16,927 bases of DNA from an uncultured Bacteroidales bacterium (GCA_905236955.1 CAJOQW010000169.1:1-16927); one strand, 5' to 3'; positions 8,124-16,499 are shown, counted from the first letter of the stretch. Translations and numbers: made by a program. Notes: generated by a model from the sequence alone, not told the origin.

Positions 8124-9743
8124 CTACCTGGACCGCCTGGGAAGGAACAAGGATACGAGCAGCAGTGAGAGCAGGAGCAGGAAAGCGAGCGTACACACCC
8201 TTCCGACAATATCCCCGTGCCTTACGAAGAATGTCTCCCTGTCGGAGCGGTTGACCCTGCCTGACAGGGTTTCCCTTTGCCACCAGTGGGTCCTTGTCAA
8301 GAATTCCCCCCTCTGGCTGATGAAGGCGCTGATTCCGGTGTTGCCGCAGCGGGCGATGTCGCGCCTTAGCTCGATCGCCCTGAGCGAGGCATAGCTCGCA
8401 TGCTGCCTGTAGCCGGGAGTGTCCCCCCACCAGGCATCATTGGTGATGATGGTCATGAACTGCGCCCCCTCACGCACATAACCCGTGCAATATTCGGGAT
8501 AGACCGATTCGTAGCATATCGCGCAACCGAAAGGAACCTTCCCCGCATCCGGGCCCGAATAGTTGAGGGCGGAGATGTGGTCTTGACCCATGCAGCGCCC
8601 CATCACGCCTCCCAGCTTGTCGTCTATGGGAACGAACACCTCGGGATAAGGGGTAAGTTCCGTACCCACGACGAGTTTGCTCTTGTGGAAGAGGTCGTAA
8701 CGGCCGCTCTCATCGGTGACGAAGGCCGAGTTGTGGCTTTCTATCCACCCCTGGCCATATGGCCTGGCAAGCAGGGACGGCGCCGAACGCTGGTTGAAGA
8801 TTTCGTAGGTCGAAGCCCCGAAGAGGAGGTTGGCGCCGGGATGCCCCTTGAGGAATCCGTTGAACCTGCCCCAGGTAGCCGAATTTTCCACATCATTGAG
8901 GAAGATATCCCCGGTGAACGTCTCGGGAGCGATGAGAAGCCCGTTCCACGCGGAATCGGGCAGGGCTGCGTCGAACTGCTCCAGAAGGACGGTATTCTGC
9001 TGGTCCTGCGTCATGGACTCGAACTTCTGGTAAGGGTCGAAATCCGGCTGGGCGATGATAACCTCGACGCTGCCAAGGGAACGGTCTTCCTCGAAATGGC
9101 TCCAAAGGTGGGCCGAAGCGGCGAACGGGAGGCATATTACCAACACGGTGCCGAGCAGCGAACACAGTTTCGAGAAATTGTTCCAGCGGAAGAAAGTGCC
9201 TTCCAGGACGCTGACCATGAGCCCGAACAGGCTAAGGTTGGATACCCATACCCAGAAGGACCCGCCCAGGGTGCCGGTGAACTCGTACCACTGGATGGTC
9301 TTTATGCTGCGGGCGAAAGCGTTGCCAAGCACAAGCCATGGCCATGAGATCTGTGCCGACACCATGTACCAGCGCTCCCATGCTATCCACGCCGTCATGA
9401 GGAATATGTATGGAAGGACTCCTGCAAGTCTCTTCTTACTGAGGCGGAACAGCCCGAACACCAAAGACATCTGCAGGGAATTGGCAAGGATGGCGAAGAC
9501 GGCTCCTCCCACGGTGGCATTCCCCACCCAGAAGGTGGTTGCGGCGTTCCACAGCACGAATGCGCTGTAATGCCATATCCAGAAGCGGCGGACTCCGCGC
9601 TGATCGGCAACCCTGTCGGCGCAGAGCAGCGGCACGAAGCCGAAAAGGGACATGAAGCCGAGGTGGGGCACCAGCCAGGGCAGGCTCATGAGCACTGCGG
9701 AAAGCAGCACCAATATCCAAAGGGTTCCGTAGGGTTTACGCAT
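8124..9743 (-). CDS. lnt: Apolipoprotein N-acyltransferase
   Basis: Lnt adds the third acyl chain to the N-terminal cysteine of lipoproteins in the inner membrane, the last maturation step before sorting to the outer membrane. The 539-residue protein has about six hydrophobic segments between residues 8 and 210, a periplasmic nitrilase domain (about 225-505), and a final hydrophobic anchor (517-534). The triad is complete: Glu274 in IAPETF, Lys356 in HKSKLV, Cys410 in CAICYE, matching E. coli Glu267, Lys335 and Cys387. I start at ATG 9741-9743 because it gives a normal hydrophobic N-terminus. The same frame stays open further upstream to 10214, but those codons re-read rluD and have no membrane character. 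The start overlaps the rluD stop by eight bases. It is slightly longer than E. coli Lnt (512). Confidence 0.95.
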   Translation of the reverse strand: MRKPYGTLWILVLLSAVLMSLPWLVPHLGFMSLFGFVPLLCADRVADQRGVRRFWIWHYSAFVLWNAATTFWVGNATVGGAVFAILANSLQMSLVFGLFRLSKKRLAGVLPYIFLMTAWIAWERWYMVSAQISWPWLVLGNAFARSIKTIQWYEFTGTLGGSFWVWVSNLSLFGLMVSVLEGTFFRWNNFSKLCSLLGTVLVICLPFAASAHLWSHFEEDRSLGSVEVIIAQPDFDPYQKFESMTQDQQNTVLLEQFDAALPDSAWNGLLIAPETFTGDIFLNDVENSATWGRFNGFLKGHPGANLLFGASTYEIFNQRSAPSLLARPYGQGWIESHNSAFVTDESGRYDLFHKSKLVVGTELTPYPEVFVPIDDKLGGVMGRCMGQDHISALNYSGPDAGKVPFGCAICYESVYPEYCTGYVREGAQFMTIITNDAWWGDTPGYRQHASYASLRAIELRRDIARCGNTGISAFISQRGEFLTRTHWWQRETLSGRVNRSDRETFFVRHGDIVGRVCTLAFLLLLSLLLVSLFLPRRSR

Positions 9744-10788
9744 CTTCCATTTCCTCCGGCGGCATATTGCCGCAGTATTTGCGCCACTTGTCCAGCAGGG
9801 CCGCCATGTCTGCCGGGAGCGGAGAATCGAATTGTATCCATTTGCCGGTGCGCGGATGCTCGAACCCGAGGGTCTTTGCATGGAGGGCCTGCCTGGGGCA
9901 GAGTTCGAAGCAGTTGCGGATGAACTGCCTGTACTTGGCGTAGATGGTGCCCTTGCGTATTTCCGCGCCCCCGTATTTTTCGTCGTTGAAAAGAGGATGG
10001 CCGATCGAAGACATATGCACGCGGATCTGGTGGGTGCGCCCCGTCTCGAGACGGCACTCCAGAAGTGTGACGAAGCCGAAGCGTTCGACGACCTTGTAAT
10101 GGGTGACGGCATGCTTGCCTTCCCCGTCCTCCCTGGCCACCCTGAAGCGGGTACGTTCCGAAGGATCCCTCTCGAGCGGGGCATCGACGGTGCCTTCGTC
10201 CTCCTTGACATCACCCCATACGACAGCCTGGTACCGACGGTCTATGGAGTGTATGTAGAACTGTTTTGCCAGGTTCAGCTGGGCCTCGTCCGTCTTGGCC
10301 ACGACCAGCAGGCCGCTGGTATCCTTGTCTATCCTGTGCACCAGTACCCCCATCCTTTCGTCGTCCGCCCCCGGGGTAAGATGAAGATAATAGGCTAGGG
10401 CGTTGACCAGGGTGGCGTCGTAATGACCGTGACCCGGATGGACCACCATCCCTGCAGGCTTGTCGATGACCAGGACATCGCCGTCTTCATAGACTATGTC
10501 GAGCGGTATATCCTGGGGTATGACCTCCACCCCGCGGCGTTCGTACGGCATGACGAAACGGATGACATCGCCCGGACGCACCACATAATTGGCCTTGACG
10601 GTCTTTTCCCCGACCTTCACATAGCCTTCCTTTATGGCACACTGGATACGGTTGCGGGAAGTTTTCTCGAGATGGGTGGACATGTACTTGTCCACCCGCA
10701 TCGGTTCCTGCCCGGAATCGACCGCAAGACGGAAATGCTCGAACCGGGGTTCGTCCTCCCCTATTTCAGCGAACCAGTCCTCTGCCAT
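9736..10788 (-). CDS. rluD: RluD-type 23S rRNA pseudouridine synthase
   Basis: Members of the RluA/RluD family convert specific uridines in rRNA to pseudouridine. The 350-residue protein has an N-terminal S4 RNA-binding domain (about 28-80, RVDKYMSTHLEKTSRNRIQ), a linker with LVIDKPAGMVVHPGHG (106-121), and the catalytic motif HRIDKDTSGL (151-160, Asp154 nucleophile). An RTHQIRVHM segment follows later. The presence of an S4 domain favours RluD (helix 69 of 23S rRNA) over RluA, but the exact target sites are not proven by sequence. The start ATG shares one base with the TAA of the upstream PASTA gene, and its own stop overlaps lnt by eight bases, so the three are very likely one transcript. 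The last residues, rich in Glu and Met, are not part of the fold. Confidence 0.93.
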   Translation of the reverse strand: MAEDWFAEIGEDEPRFEHFRLAVDSGQEPMRVDKYMSTHLEKTSRNRIQCAIKEGYVKVGEKTVKANYVVRPGDVIRFVMPYERRGVEVIPQDIPLDIVYEDGDVLVIDKPAGMVVHPGHGHYDATLVNALAYYLHLTPGADDERMGVLVHRIDKDTSGLLVVAKTDEAQLNLAKQFYIHSIDRRYQAVVWGDVKEDEGTVDAPLERDPSERTRFRVAREDGEGKHAVTHYKVVERFGFVTLLECRLETGRTHQIRVHMSSIGHPLFNDEKYGGAEIRKGTIYAKYRQFIRNCFELCPRQALHAKTLGFEHPRTGKWIQFDSPLPADMAALLDKWRKYCGNMPPEEMEDA

Positions 10789-11588
10789 TATTTTTTCCCG
10801 GGGAGCTTGTCTTCCTGAGTGGTGAGGTAGATGGATACGCCGGCACCCATGGTGAGGGGGGCGCTGGAAGACGCGGGACGCTGCTCGTAAACGACGGCGT
10901 TCAGGGAATCGGTATAATTGTGGACGCTGCTGTCAAAAACCAACTTGGTGACATTGAGCGAGTTGTCATGGATTGCATCGACAGCCCGCAGGTATTTCAT
11001 GCCAACCACATTGGGAGCATATGTGCGTGAATCTTCCGAGTTGAGGCCTATAACGAGATCGATGGAAGAACCGCTTACCACCTGTGTGCCGGCCGCTATC
11101 TCGCGGTTGTGGTAGAGCTGCTTGAGGACGTTGTTGGTAGCTATGTCGTTGACATAGATGAGCCTCCCGAGGGTCAGCCCCCTTGAATTGAGTTCCGACT
11201 TGGCCTGGCGCAGGGAATAACCCACGACAAGGGGCATCGATATCTTCTTGGGGACGACCGCGTTGATCGTGAGATGGACCCTGCGGCCCTTTTTGACCTT
11301 GCTCCCGGCCACGGGGTTCTGCGAGAACACCGCGCCCCTCTGCATGCGGCGCACATAGACGGAATCGGTGACCAGCACCTTGACCCCGGCCCTCTCTCCG
11401 GTATATCTGGCCTCGGAAAAGGACATGTTGGTAAAATCGGGCACGGTGATTTCCTTTCCGTGCTGGGTGATTACGCCGAGGATGATGTTGACGAACAGTA
11501 AGAGACCGACGACGAAAACGACGGCCCATACGAGGTTCTTCACTATCCAGTTGCTCTTTATACTCTTCTTTGCAGTCTGTTCTTCCAT
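10788..11588 (-). CDS. Membrane-anchored protein with three PASTA domains, no kinase
   Basis: The 266-residue protein has a basic N-terminus, one transmembrane helix (about 18-40) and an extracytoplasmic part made of three PASTA repeats: about 46-110 (ITVPDFTNMS to HLTINA), 114-182 (ISMPLVVGYS to IDLVIG) and 188-257 (TYAPNVVGMK to VSIYLT). PASTA domains bind peptidoglycan fragments in Ser/Thr kinases and some penicillin-binding proteins. Here neither a kinase nor a transpeptidase domain is present, so the protein may be a wall-facing structural or sensory factor; its job is unknown. Such kinase-free PASTA proteins followed by rluD occur elsewhere in Bacteroidota as far as I recall. It is the first gene of the rluD-lnt series. 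A TATCTTTG element lies six bases before the ATG. Confidence 0.9.
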   Translation of the reverse strand: MEEQTAKKSIKSNWIVKNLVWAVVFVVGLLLFVNIILGVITQHGKEITVPDFTNMSFSEARYTGERAGVKVLVTDSVYVRRMQRGAVFSQNPVAGSKVKKGRRVHLTINAVVPKKISMPLVVGYSLRQAKSELNSRGLTLGRLIYVNDIATNNVLKQLYHNREIAAGTQVVSGSSIDLVIGLNSEDSRTYAPNVVGMKYLRAVDAIHDNSLNVTKLVFDSSVHNYTDSLNAVVYEQRPASSSAPLTMGAGVSIYLTTQEDKLPGKK

Positions 11589-11594
11589 GACTTA

Positions 11595-11602
11595 CAAAGA
11601 TA
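11595..11602 (-). promoter_or_regulatory. TATCTTTG, -7-like element before the PASTA gene
   Basis: On the minus strand TATCTTTG matches the Bacteroidales -7 consensus TAnnTTTG and lies in the 33-base gap after the barrel gene stop. Only six bases separate it from the ATG at 11588, so transcription would begin at or very near the start codon. No clear TTTG -33 element is seen. Confidence 0.4.
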
Positions 11603-11621
11603 GCAATTATTTGCGACTATG

Positions 11622-14585
11622 CTACATCATGGGAGGCGGGCCCCCGAAGCCGCCGCGGAAACCGCCGCCACCCATGCCGCCGGGTCTGCCACCCTGACCG
11701 CCCTGGCGACCCTGACGCCCCTGGCGGTCGCCGCCGAACCTGCCGAAGTTGCCGAAACGCCAGGTGAAGGTGAGCATGATATAACGGCCGAGGGTATTGC
11801 TGTAAGACTCCATGTGGTAGTTGGAGGCATCGGTCACCGAAAGGCTCTTCGACTGGTTGAAGATATCATACATCTTGAGCATGAGGGTACAGTTGCTGAA
11901 AGTCTTGGAGACCGAAGCGTTCATTATGCATTCGGGATCCTGGGCTACGGAATAGCCGTTGTACCAGTTGTAATTGAAATCCGACTCCAGTTCCCAGGTG
12001 CGGGCAATGGTCCAGTCGGCCTCGAGGGAAACCTGGTTGTTCCATGTATCGTTGCTGTTGGACGTCGCGACGGTATACCACGATTTCCTGTAAGTCGTCC
12101 GCCCCCCGGCCTGGAGCTCCAGATTGTCGCTGCGGTATGTGAGGCGGAGCCGGTCGGTGGCGCTCACGCTCCGGATAGTATTGAGGGAGAAATAGGGATC
12201 GTTGTCAAGGTCGCCGTGGTCGCCGAGGAATTTCCCATAATCCATTTCCCCTTCCGAATAATAAGGACTCATGTCGAAGGATGCCTTCCCGACATAGGAG
12301 CCCGATTTCGAATAACTGGCATTTACCATGTTGGAGACCGAGAAGTTCGACTTGGCTATGGGCGAATTGAAGAAACCGCGCAGGCTGGCGTTGCCGCTGT
12401 TGTGCCCGTTCACGGGCAGGGAATACTGGGCGCCGTTAAGTCCGTACCACGTAGCGTTGACGATGGGATTCTGCACTATTCCGCCGTTGAAATTCAGGCT
12501 CAGGGTGGAGAAGGTGCTCCGGTTCGTCCTGCGGAACTCGAAACGCATGTTGTGGCTGAAATAGGGTTTCAGCTGGGGATTACCGAACGAGACGTTGAGG
12601 GGGTCGCTGTTGTCCGGCACCGGCATCAACTGGTTCACGGACGGTTGAGATGAATTCCCCCTGTAAAACAGGCGGATATTCGAGGATTCGGTCATGTCGT
12701 AGAATATCATGGCCGAAGGAGCCCAGTTCACGACCGTATCCCGGTAGGTCTCCATGATTCCGTTCCTTGTGGTCTCGTTATGCGTCATGGTAGGCTTGGC
12801 GCTGAAGCCTATCTGGGCATGGAGCTTGTCCTTCTGGTACATGAGGTCGGCCCCGATGCTCTGGTTCACGTACTGATTGAGTATTTCGTTTGAATAAGTG
12901 GGATTTATCACTTCCCCCGCCGGATCGTATCCGTGGTCAAACTCATCAAAGACCGGGGGGACTATCCCGTCATATGTATCTTTCCTCGACTTGGACTTGT
13001 TCCAGTTGTATGAATAGTTGGCAGACAGGTAGAAACCGTTACCGACAGGTTCGGTATAGGTGAGCCTGCCGCCTATCCCGGTATTGTGGCTGCCCTGCTG
13101 ATAGTGCTGGTTTACTATGGAATCCTTCTTTTCGGTCTGGGTGATGTAATTGGTGATGTCGGACTGGTTGTAACCGTCAGTCTCGTTGCCGCTCAGATTG
13201 TAATTGACGGAGAGCGAGAGCGTGCGCCCCGGGATGCCGAGCCTCTGGCGAAGAAGGAAGAAACCGCTCGTTGTCCAGTTTTCGTTGTTCCCGACATTAC
13301 CGTTCCAGCCCTCGGAAATCTTGTTGTCGGTACTGTTCCTGTAGGTGACGTTCCTGGACATGTTGCTGAAATTGCCCTTCCCCCAGTTGACATCCGGCCT
13401 GAAAAGAATGGATGTGTTGTCGCTGAACTTGTGTTCGAGTTCGAGTCCGAAACGGTTGCCATATGAGTTGGTGTAATTCTCGCCGCCCTTGTCGTAGATG
13501 AGGGTGGATCCGTCCTCAAGATATGTTTCCTTGTAACTGGTGGTCTCGACGGCCGTTTCGGAACCGGTATTGGCATAGTTGCCGCCCAGCCTCATCTTCT
13601 CGTCGAAGAAGTTGCTTGCCGCATTGGCGCCGACCATCCATGAATTGGTGATGCCGCTGCGGCTGCCGCCGCCGGCACCTCCGCCCATTCCGCGCATCAT
13701 GTCCCCGGAAAAATCCCCGAAGCCGCGGGCGTTGTTGTTGTTGGCATTGGCCACGAAGGCCAGCATGGTCTTTTCGCTGAACTTGCCCGTGAACACATTG
13801 GTCTGATAACGCCAGGAGCCGTCTGCGGGATTGCTCCAGTCCTGCAGGTCGTGCCCGCCGCCGGCAAGCAGGTTGCCTATGATGCCTCCGGCCTGGGCCC
13901 CCTGCTTGAGGGTGAGGTCGAGCACTGTCTGTTCCTCTCCGTCGTCGATACCCGTGAACTCGGCCTGCTCGCTCTTCTTCTGGAGCACTTTCACCTTGCG
14001 TATGACATTGGCCGGGATGTTGTTGGTGGCCATCTGCGGGTCGTTCAGGAAGAAAGTCTTTCCTTCTATGGTGATCTTGGATATGGATTTTCCGTTATAA
14101 GTGACGGCTCCGGCATCCGACACCTCCACGCCGGGCAGTTTCTTGAGGAGGTCGAGAAGCATGTCGTTGTCGTTGGTCTTGAACGAAGATGCGTTGTATT
14201 CGACGGTGTCTTTCTTGATGATGATGGGATTGCCCACGTCGGAAACCACGGCCCCTTCGAGCTGTTCCCTGTCCGGCTCCATCTTTATTTCTCCATAGGC
14301 CTTGTCTTCCGTGAGTTCGAATTTGTCCTCGTACGCCTTGTATCCCATGAGTTCGGCCTTGATCGTATATTTGCCTTTACGTATCTTGCTAAGACGGAAA
14401 GAGCCGTCGGAATCGCTGAGCACGTAACTCGAAGGCTTGGTCGCGCCGTCGGGCGTGATGGATATGGTGGCGAACCCTACCGCTTCACCTGTGGATGAAT
14501 CCTTGAGAGTGCCGCTGACTACGAACTGGGCAAATGCATTCATGCCCGCGGTCAGGGCGAGCAAGACCAACAATAACTTTTTCAT
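11622..14585 (-). CDS. Outer-membrane beta-barrel protein with CarboxypepD_reg-like domain and Gly/Arg-rich tail
   Basis: The 987-residue protein starts with a signal peptide (cut near NAFAQF, residue 20). Residues 21-105 form a carboxypeptidase-regulatory-like beta-sandwich (GTLKDSSTGEAVGFATI and later GKYTIKAELMGYKAY). Residues 110-228 resemble a TonB-receptor plug (DTVEYNASSFK, DLLKKLPGVEV, IEGKTFFLND). The rest is a large barrel with alternating aromatic strands and Asn/Ser/Gly loops, including a Gly/Met-rich loop at 287-311. The final recognisable strand is about RYIMLTFTWRF, followed by a 40-residue tail (948-987) with 19 Gly and 6 Arg, ending PPPMM. The family is the TonB-receptor-like outer-membrane barrels of Bacteroidota. 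No SusD partner and no TonB-box are evident, so transport substrate and energy coupling are unknown. I prefer ATG 14585 over one six codons upstream because it begins the signal peptide with MKKLLL. The next upstream gene is ruvC, 33 bases away. Confidence 0.9.
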   Translation of the reverse strand: MKKLLLVLLALTAGMNAFAQFVVSGTLKDSSTGEAVGFATISITPDGATKPSSYVLSDSDGSFRLSKIRKGKYTIKAELMGYKAYEDKFELTEDKAYGEIKMEPDREQLEGAVVSDVGNPIIIKKDTVEYNASSFKTNDNDMLLDLLKKLPGVEVSDAGAVTYNGKSISKITIEGKTFFLNDPQMATNNIPANVIRKVKVLQKKSEQAEFTGIDDGEEQTVLDLTLKQGAQAGGIIGNLLAGGGHDLQDWSNPADGSWRYQTNVFTGKFSEKTMLAFVANANNNNARGFGDFSGDMMRGMGGGAGGGSRSGITNSWMVGANAASNFFDEKMRLGGNYANTGSETAVETTSYKETYLEDGSTLIYDKGGENYTNSYGNRFGLELEHKFSDNTSILFRPDVNWGKGNFSNMSRNVTYRNSTDNKISEGWNGNVGNNENWTTSGFFLLRQRLGIPGRTLSLSVNYNLSGNETDGYNQSDITNYITQTEKKDSIVNQHYQQGSHNTGIGGRLTYTEPVGNGFYLSANYSYNWNKSKSRKDTYDGIVPPVFDEFDHGYDPAGEVINPTYSNEILNQYVNQSIGADLMYQKDKLHAQIGFSAKPTMTHNETTRNGIMETYRDTVVNWAPSAMIFYDMTESSNIRLFYRGNSSQPSVNQLMPVPDNSDPLNVSFGNPQLKPYFSHNMRFEFRRTNRSTFSTLSLNFNGGIVQNPIVNATWYGLNGAQYSLPVNGHNSGNASLRGFFNSPIAKSNFSVSNMVNASYSKSGSYVGKASFDMSPYYSEGEMDYGKFLGDHGDLDNDPYFSLNTIRSVSATDRLRLTYRSDNLELQAGGRTTYRKSWYTVATSNSNDTWNNQVSLEADWTIARTWELESDFNYNWYNGYSVAQDPECIMNASVSKTFSNCTLMLKMYDIFNQSKSLSVTDASNYHMESYSNTLGRYIMLTFTWRFGNFGRFGGDRQGRQGRQGGQGGRPGGMGGGGFRGGFGGPPPMM

Positions 14586-14603
14586 ACAGAACCTTAGATG
14601 CAC

Positions 14604-14634
14604 AAAAGGGGACGGGGTTTATTTTACCCTGTCC
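14604..14634 (-). terminator. Weak terminator-like hairpin at the ruvC stop
   Basis: On the minus strand GGACAGGGT (14634-14626) can pair with ACCCCGTCC (14618-14610) with one A-C mismatch and a seven-base loop that holds the ruvC TAA. The stem is followed by CC and only four T, so termination is likely partial. It sits between ruvC and the barrel gene and could reduce read-through. Confidence 0.4.
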
Positions 14635-15173
14635 GGATTATCAGCAATGAATTTCGCCCATGAAGATTTCCCTTTCGATACCTTCAGGGGGCTTGTAAGA
14701 GAATAATAATGGCACATGGCGATGGCCAGTGCGTCGGTAGCGTCGAGATACTTGCTTTCGATGTCTATGCCGAGGGTCTTCTCCACCATGAGCGCCACCT
14801 GTTCCTTGGCGGCGGCACCGTTGCCGCAGATTGCCATCTTGGCCTCGCGGGGGGCATATTCGAACACCGGAATCCCATGCAGGGCGGCAGCTGTCATGGC
14901 CGCTCCCTGGGCCCTTCCGAGCTTGAGTATGACCTGTGCGTTCTTGCCGTAGAAAGGAGACTCGATGGCGAGGTCCGTCGGATGGTGGATGTCGCAGAGG
15001 GCGCTCACCTTCCCATGGATGCATGAAAGTTTGTCGTACGGACCGGCGATCCTGCGGAGGTCCAGCACGCCCATGTCAATGAAAGAAGGCTTCCCCGCCG
15101 CATCAACGCGGACAACCCCGAAACCAAGGAGATTGGTTCCGGGATCGATGCCGAGGATGGTCTTCGGCTCCAC
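14619..15173 (-). CDS. ruvC: Holliday junction endonuclease RuvC
   Basis: RuvC cuts Holliday junctions symmetrically, finishing homologous recombination with the RuvAB branch migration motor. The 184-residue protein has the RNase H-like fold and the four acidic residues: Asp10 in GIDPGT, Glu71 in AIESPFYGKN, and Asp144 and Asp147 in LDATDALA, matching E. coli Asp7, Glu66, Asp138 and Asp141. The start is GTG (15171-15173), directly after the serS TAA with no gap (TAAGTG). The next methionine in frame is residue 34, inside the fold, so GTG is the only sensible start. No ruvA or ruvB is in the window. The placement next to serS suggests co-transcription and translational re-initiation. The C-terminal about 20 residues are basic and extend beyond the catalytic fold. 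Confidence 0.96.
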   Translation of the reverse strand: MEPKTILGIDPGTNLLGFGVVRVDAAGKPSFIDMGVLDLRRIAGPYDKLSCIHGKVSALCDIHHPTDLAIESPFYGKNAQVILKLGRAQGAAMTAAALHGIPVFEYAPREAKMAICGNGAAAKEQVALMVEKTLGIDIESKYLDATDALAIAMCHYYSLTSPLKVSKGKSSWAKFIADNPDRVK

Positions 15174-16448
15174 TTACTTGATGATGTCGAAGCCGGTATA
15201 GGGACGAAGGGCCTCGGGGATCACTATGCCTTCCGGGGTCTGGTTGTCTTCGAGGAGGGCCGCCACCACTCTTGGAAGGGCCAGCGAAGAACCGTTGAGG
15301 GTGTGCGCGAGCTGTATCTTGCCGTCCGCGTCGCGGTAGCGGAGATGGAGGCGGTTGCTCTGGTAGGTCTCGAAGTTGCTCACGGACGAGATCTCCAGCC
15401 AGCGGCCCTGTGCGGCGCTCCAAAGCTCGAAATCGTAAGTGATGGCCGAAGTGAAGGACATGTCCCCGCCGCAGAGGCGAAGGATATGGTACTTGAGACC
15501 GAGGTCGCGGACGAGCCCTTCCACATGGGCTATCATTTCGTCGAGGGCGGCGTAGCTGTCTTCGGGCTTTTCGACGCGTACTATCTCCACCTTGTCGAAC
15601 TGGTGAAGGCGGTTCAGGCCGCGTACGTCCTTTCCGTACGAACCGGCCTCCCTGCGGAAGCACGGGGTGTAGGCGGTTATCTTCTGGGGTAGCTGGCCGT
15701 TATCGAGGATGACGTCGCGGTAGATGTTGGTGAGCGGGACTTCAGCTGTGGGTACCAGATAGAAGTCATCCAGGCCGACATAGTACATCTGGGCCTCCTT
15801 GTCGGGGAGCTGGCCGGTGCCGAAACCGGATGCGGCATTCACCACTATGGGCGGCTCGGTCTCCCGGTATCCGGCGGCAGAGTTGCGGTCGAGGAAGAAA
15901 TTGATGAGAGCCCGCTGGAGCCTGGCTCCCTTGCCTTTATAAACGGGAAAACCGGCTCCGGTGATCTTGACGCCGAGGTCGAAGTCTATGAGGTCGTATT
16001 TCTTCGCGAGTTCCCAGTGAGGGAGGGCTCCTTCGGGAAGGACCACTTCCCTGGGACCGCCTTCCCTTACTACCAGGTTGTCGGCAGCGCTCTTGCCCTC
16101 GGGAACCAGGCTGCATGGGAGGTTTGGAAGGAGCACCAGCTGGTCCTGCAGTTGCCTTGCAGCTTCTTCCCCGAGGGAAAGGAGCTCGCCGCTGCGGGCC
16201 TTGAGGGCCGCCACTTCCTTCTTGGCGGCGTCGGCCTCTTCCCTGAGACCTTGTTTCATGAGGCCGCCTATTTCGCCGGCACGTTTCTTCTGCTCGGCGA
16301 GCAGGGCGTCGCTCTGCTGCTGCAGGGAACGGCGTCTTGCGTCGAGTTCGAGGATCTTGCCGATTATTTCGCCCGCATCGAAGTTCTTCACCTTCAAACG
16401 GTCGATGACCAGCTGCGGGTCATCGCGGAGCAATTTCAGTGTAAGCAT
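15174..16448 (-). CDS. serS: Seryl-tRNA synthetase
   Basis: SerS charges tRNA-Ser (and tRNA-Sec where present) with serine in the cytoplasm. The 424-residue class II synthetase has the N-terminal antiparallel coiled-coil arm (about 26-105, rich in Lys, Glu, Gln and Ala) that grips the long variable arm of tRNA-Ser. The catalytic core follows with TAEVPLTN (234-241), motif 2 FRREAGSYGKDVRGLNRLHQF (264-284) and motif 3 NGSSLALPR (385-393). Length and motif order are normal. The start ATG (16446-16448) lies 13 bases after the T-run of the terminator that follows rpmA. I cannot see a clear promoter between the two, so serS may depend on partial read-through or on an atypical promoter. Its stop abuts the ruvC GTG. 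Confidence 0.97.
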   Translation of the reverse strand: MLTLKLLRDDPQLVIDRLKVKNFDAGEIIGKILELDARRRSLQQQSDALLAEQKKRAGEIGGLMKQGLREEADAAKKEVAALKARSGELLSLGEEAARQLQDQLVLLPNLPCSLVPEGKSAADNLVVREGGPREVVLPEGALPHWELAKKYDLIDFDLGVKITGAGFPVYKGKGARLQRALINFFLDRNSAAGYRETEPPIVVNAASGFGTGQLPDKEAQMYYVGLDDFYLVPTAEVPLTNIYRDVILDNGQLPQKITAYTPCFRREAGSYGKDVRGLNRLHQFDKVEIVRVEKPEDSYAALDEMIAHVEGLVRDLGLKYHILRLCGGDMSFTSAITYDFELWSAAQGRWLEISSVSNFETYQSNRLHLRYRDADGKIQLAHTLNGSSLALPRVVAALLEDNQTPEGIVIPEALRPYTGFDIIK

Positions 16449-16461
16449 CGTTCAAAACAAC

Positions 16462-16499
16462 AAAAAAGGACCCTGCACTTTTCTCGAAGTGGGGGTCCT
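16462..16499 (-). terminator. Intrinsic terminator after rpmA
   Basis: On the minus strand AGGACCC...CACTT (16499-16487) pairs with AAGTG...GGGTCCT (16480-16467), seven and five base pairs around a 1x2 internal loop. A run of six T follows (16467-16462), the first of which also closes the stem. It should end the rplU-rpmA transcript before serS. It does not resemble a T-box. Confidence 0.88.

Noticed and set aside
8119..8144. CTTCCC / GGGAAG inverted repeat at the glnA-lnt junction, considered as a shared terminator
   Set aside because: The stem is only six pairs with a 14-base loop, and no T-run follows on either strand.
8400..9347. 315-codon plus-strand open frame opposite lnt
   Set aside because: Lnt on the minus strand has its full catalytic triad. 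The plus frame shows no motif and no plausible start context.
9744..10214. N-terminal extension of the lnt frame
   Set aside because: These codons overlap rluD in another frame, are rich in Arg, Ser and Pro, and would put a non-membrane stretch before the first Lnt helix.
11619..12653. 344-codon plus-strand open frame opposite the barrel gene
   Set aside because: It is low-complexity Ala/Val/Gly-rich translation and lies wholly within the barrel gene region, which has a signal peptide and domain order on the minus strand.
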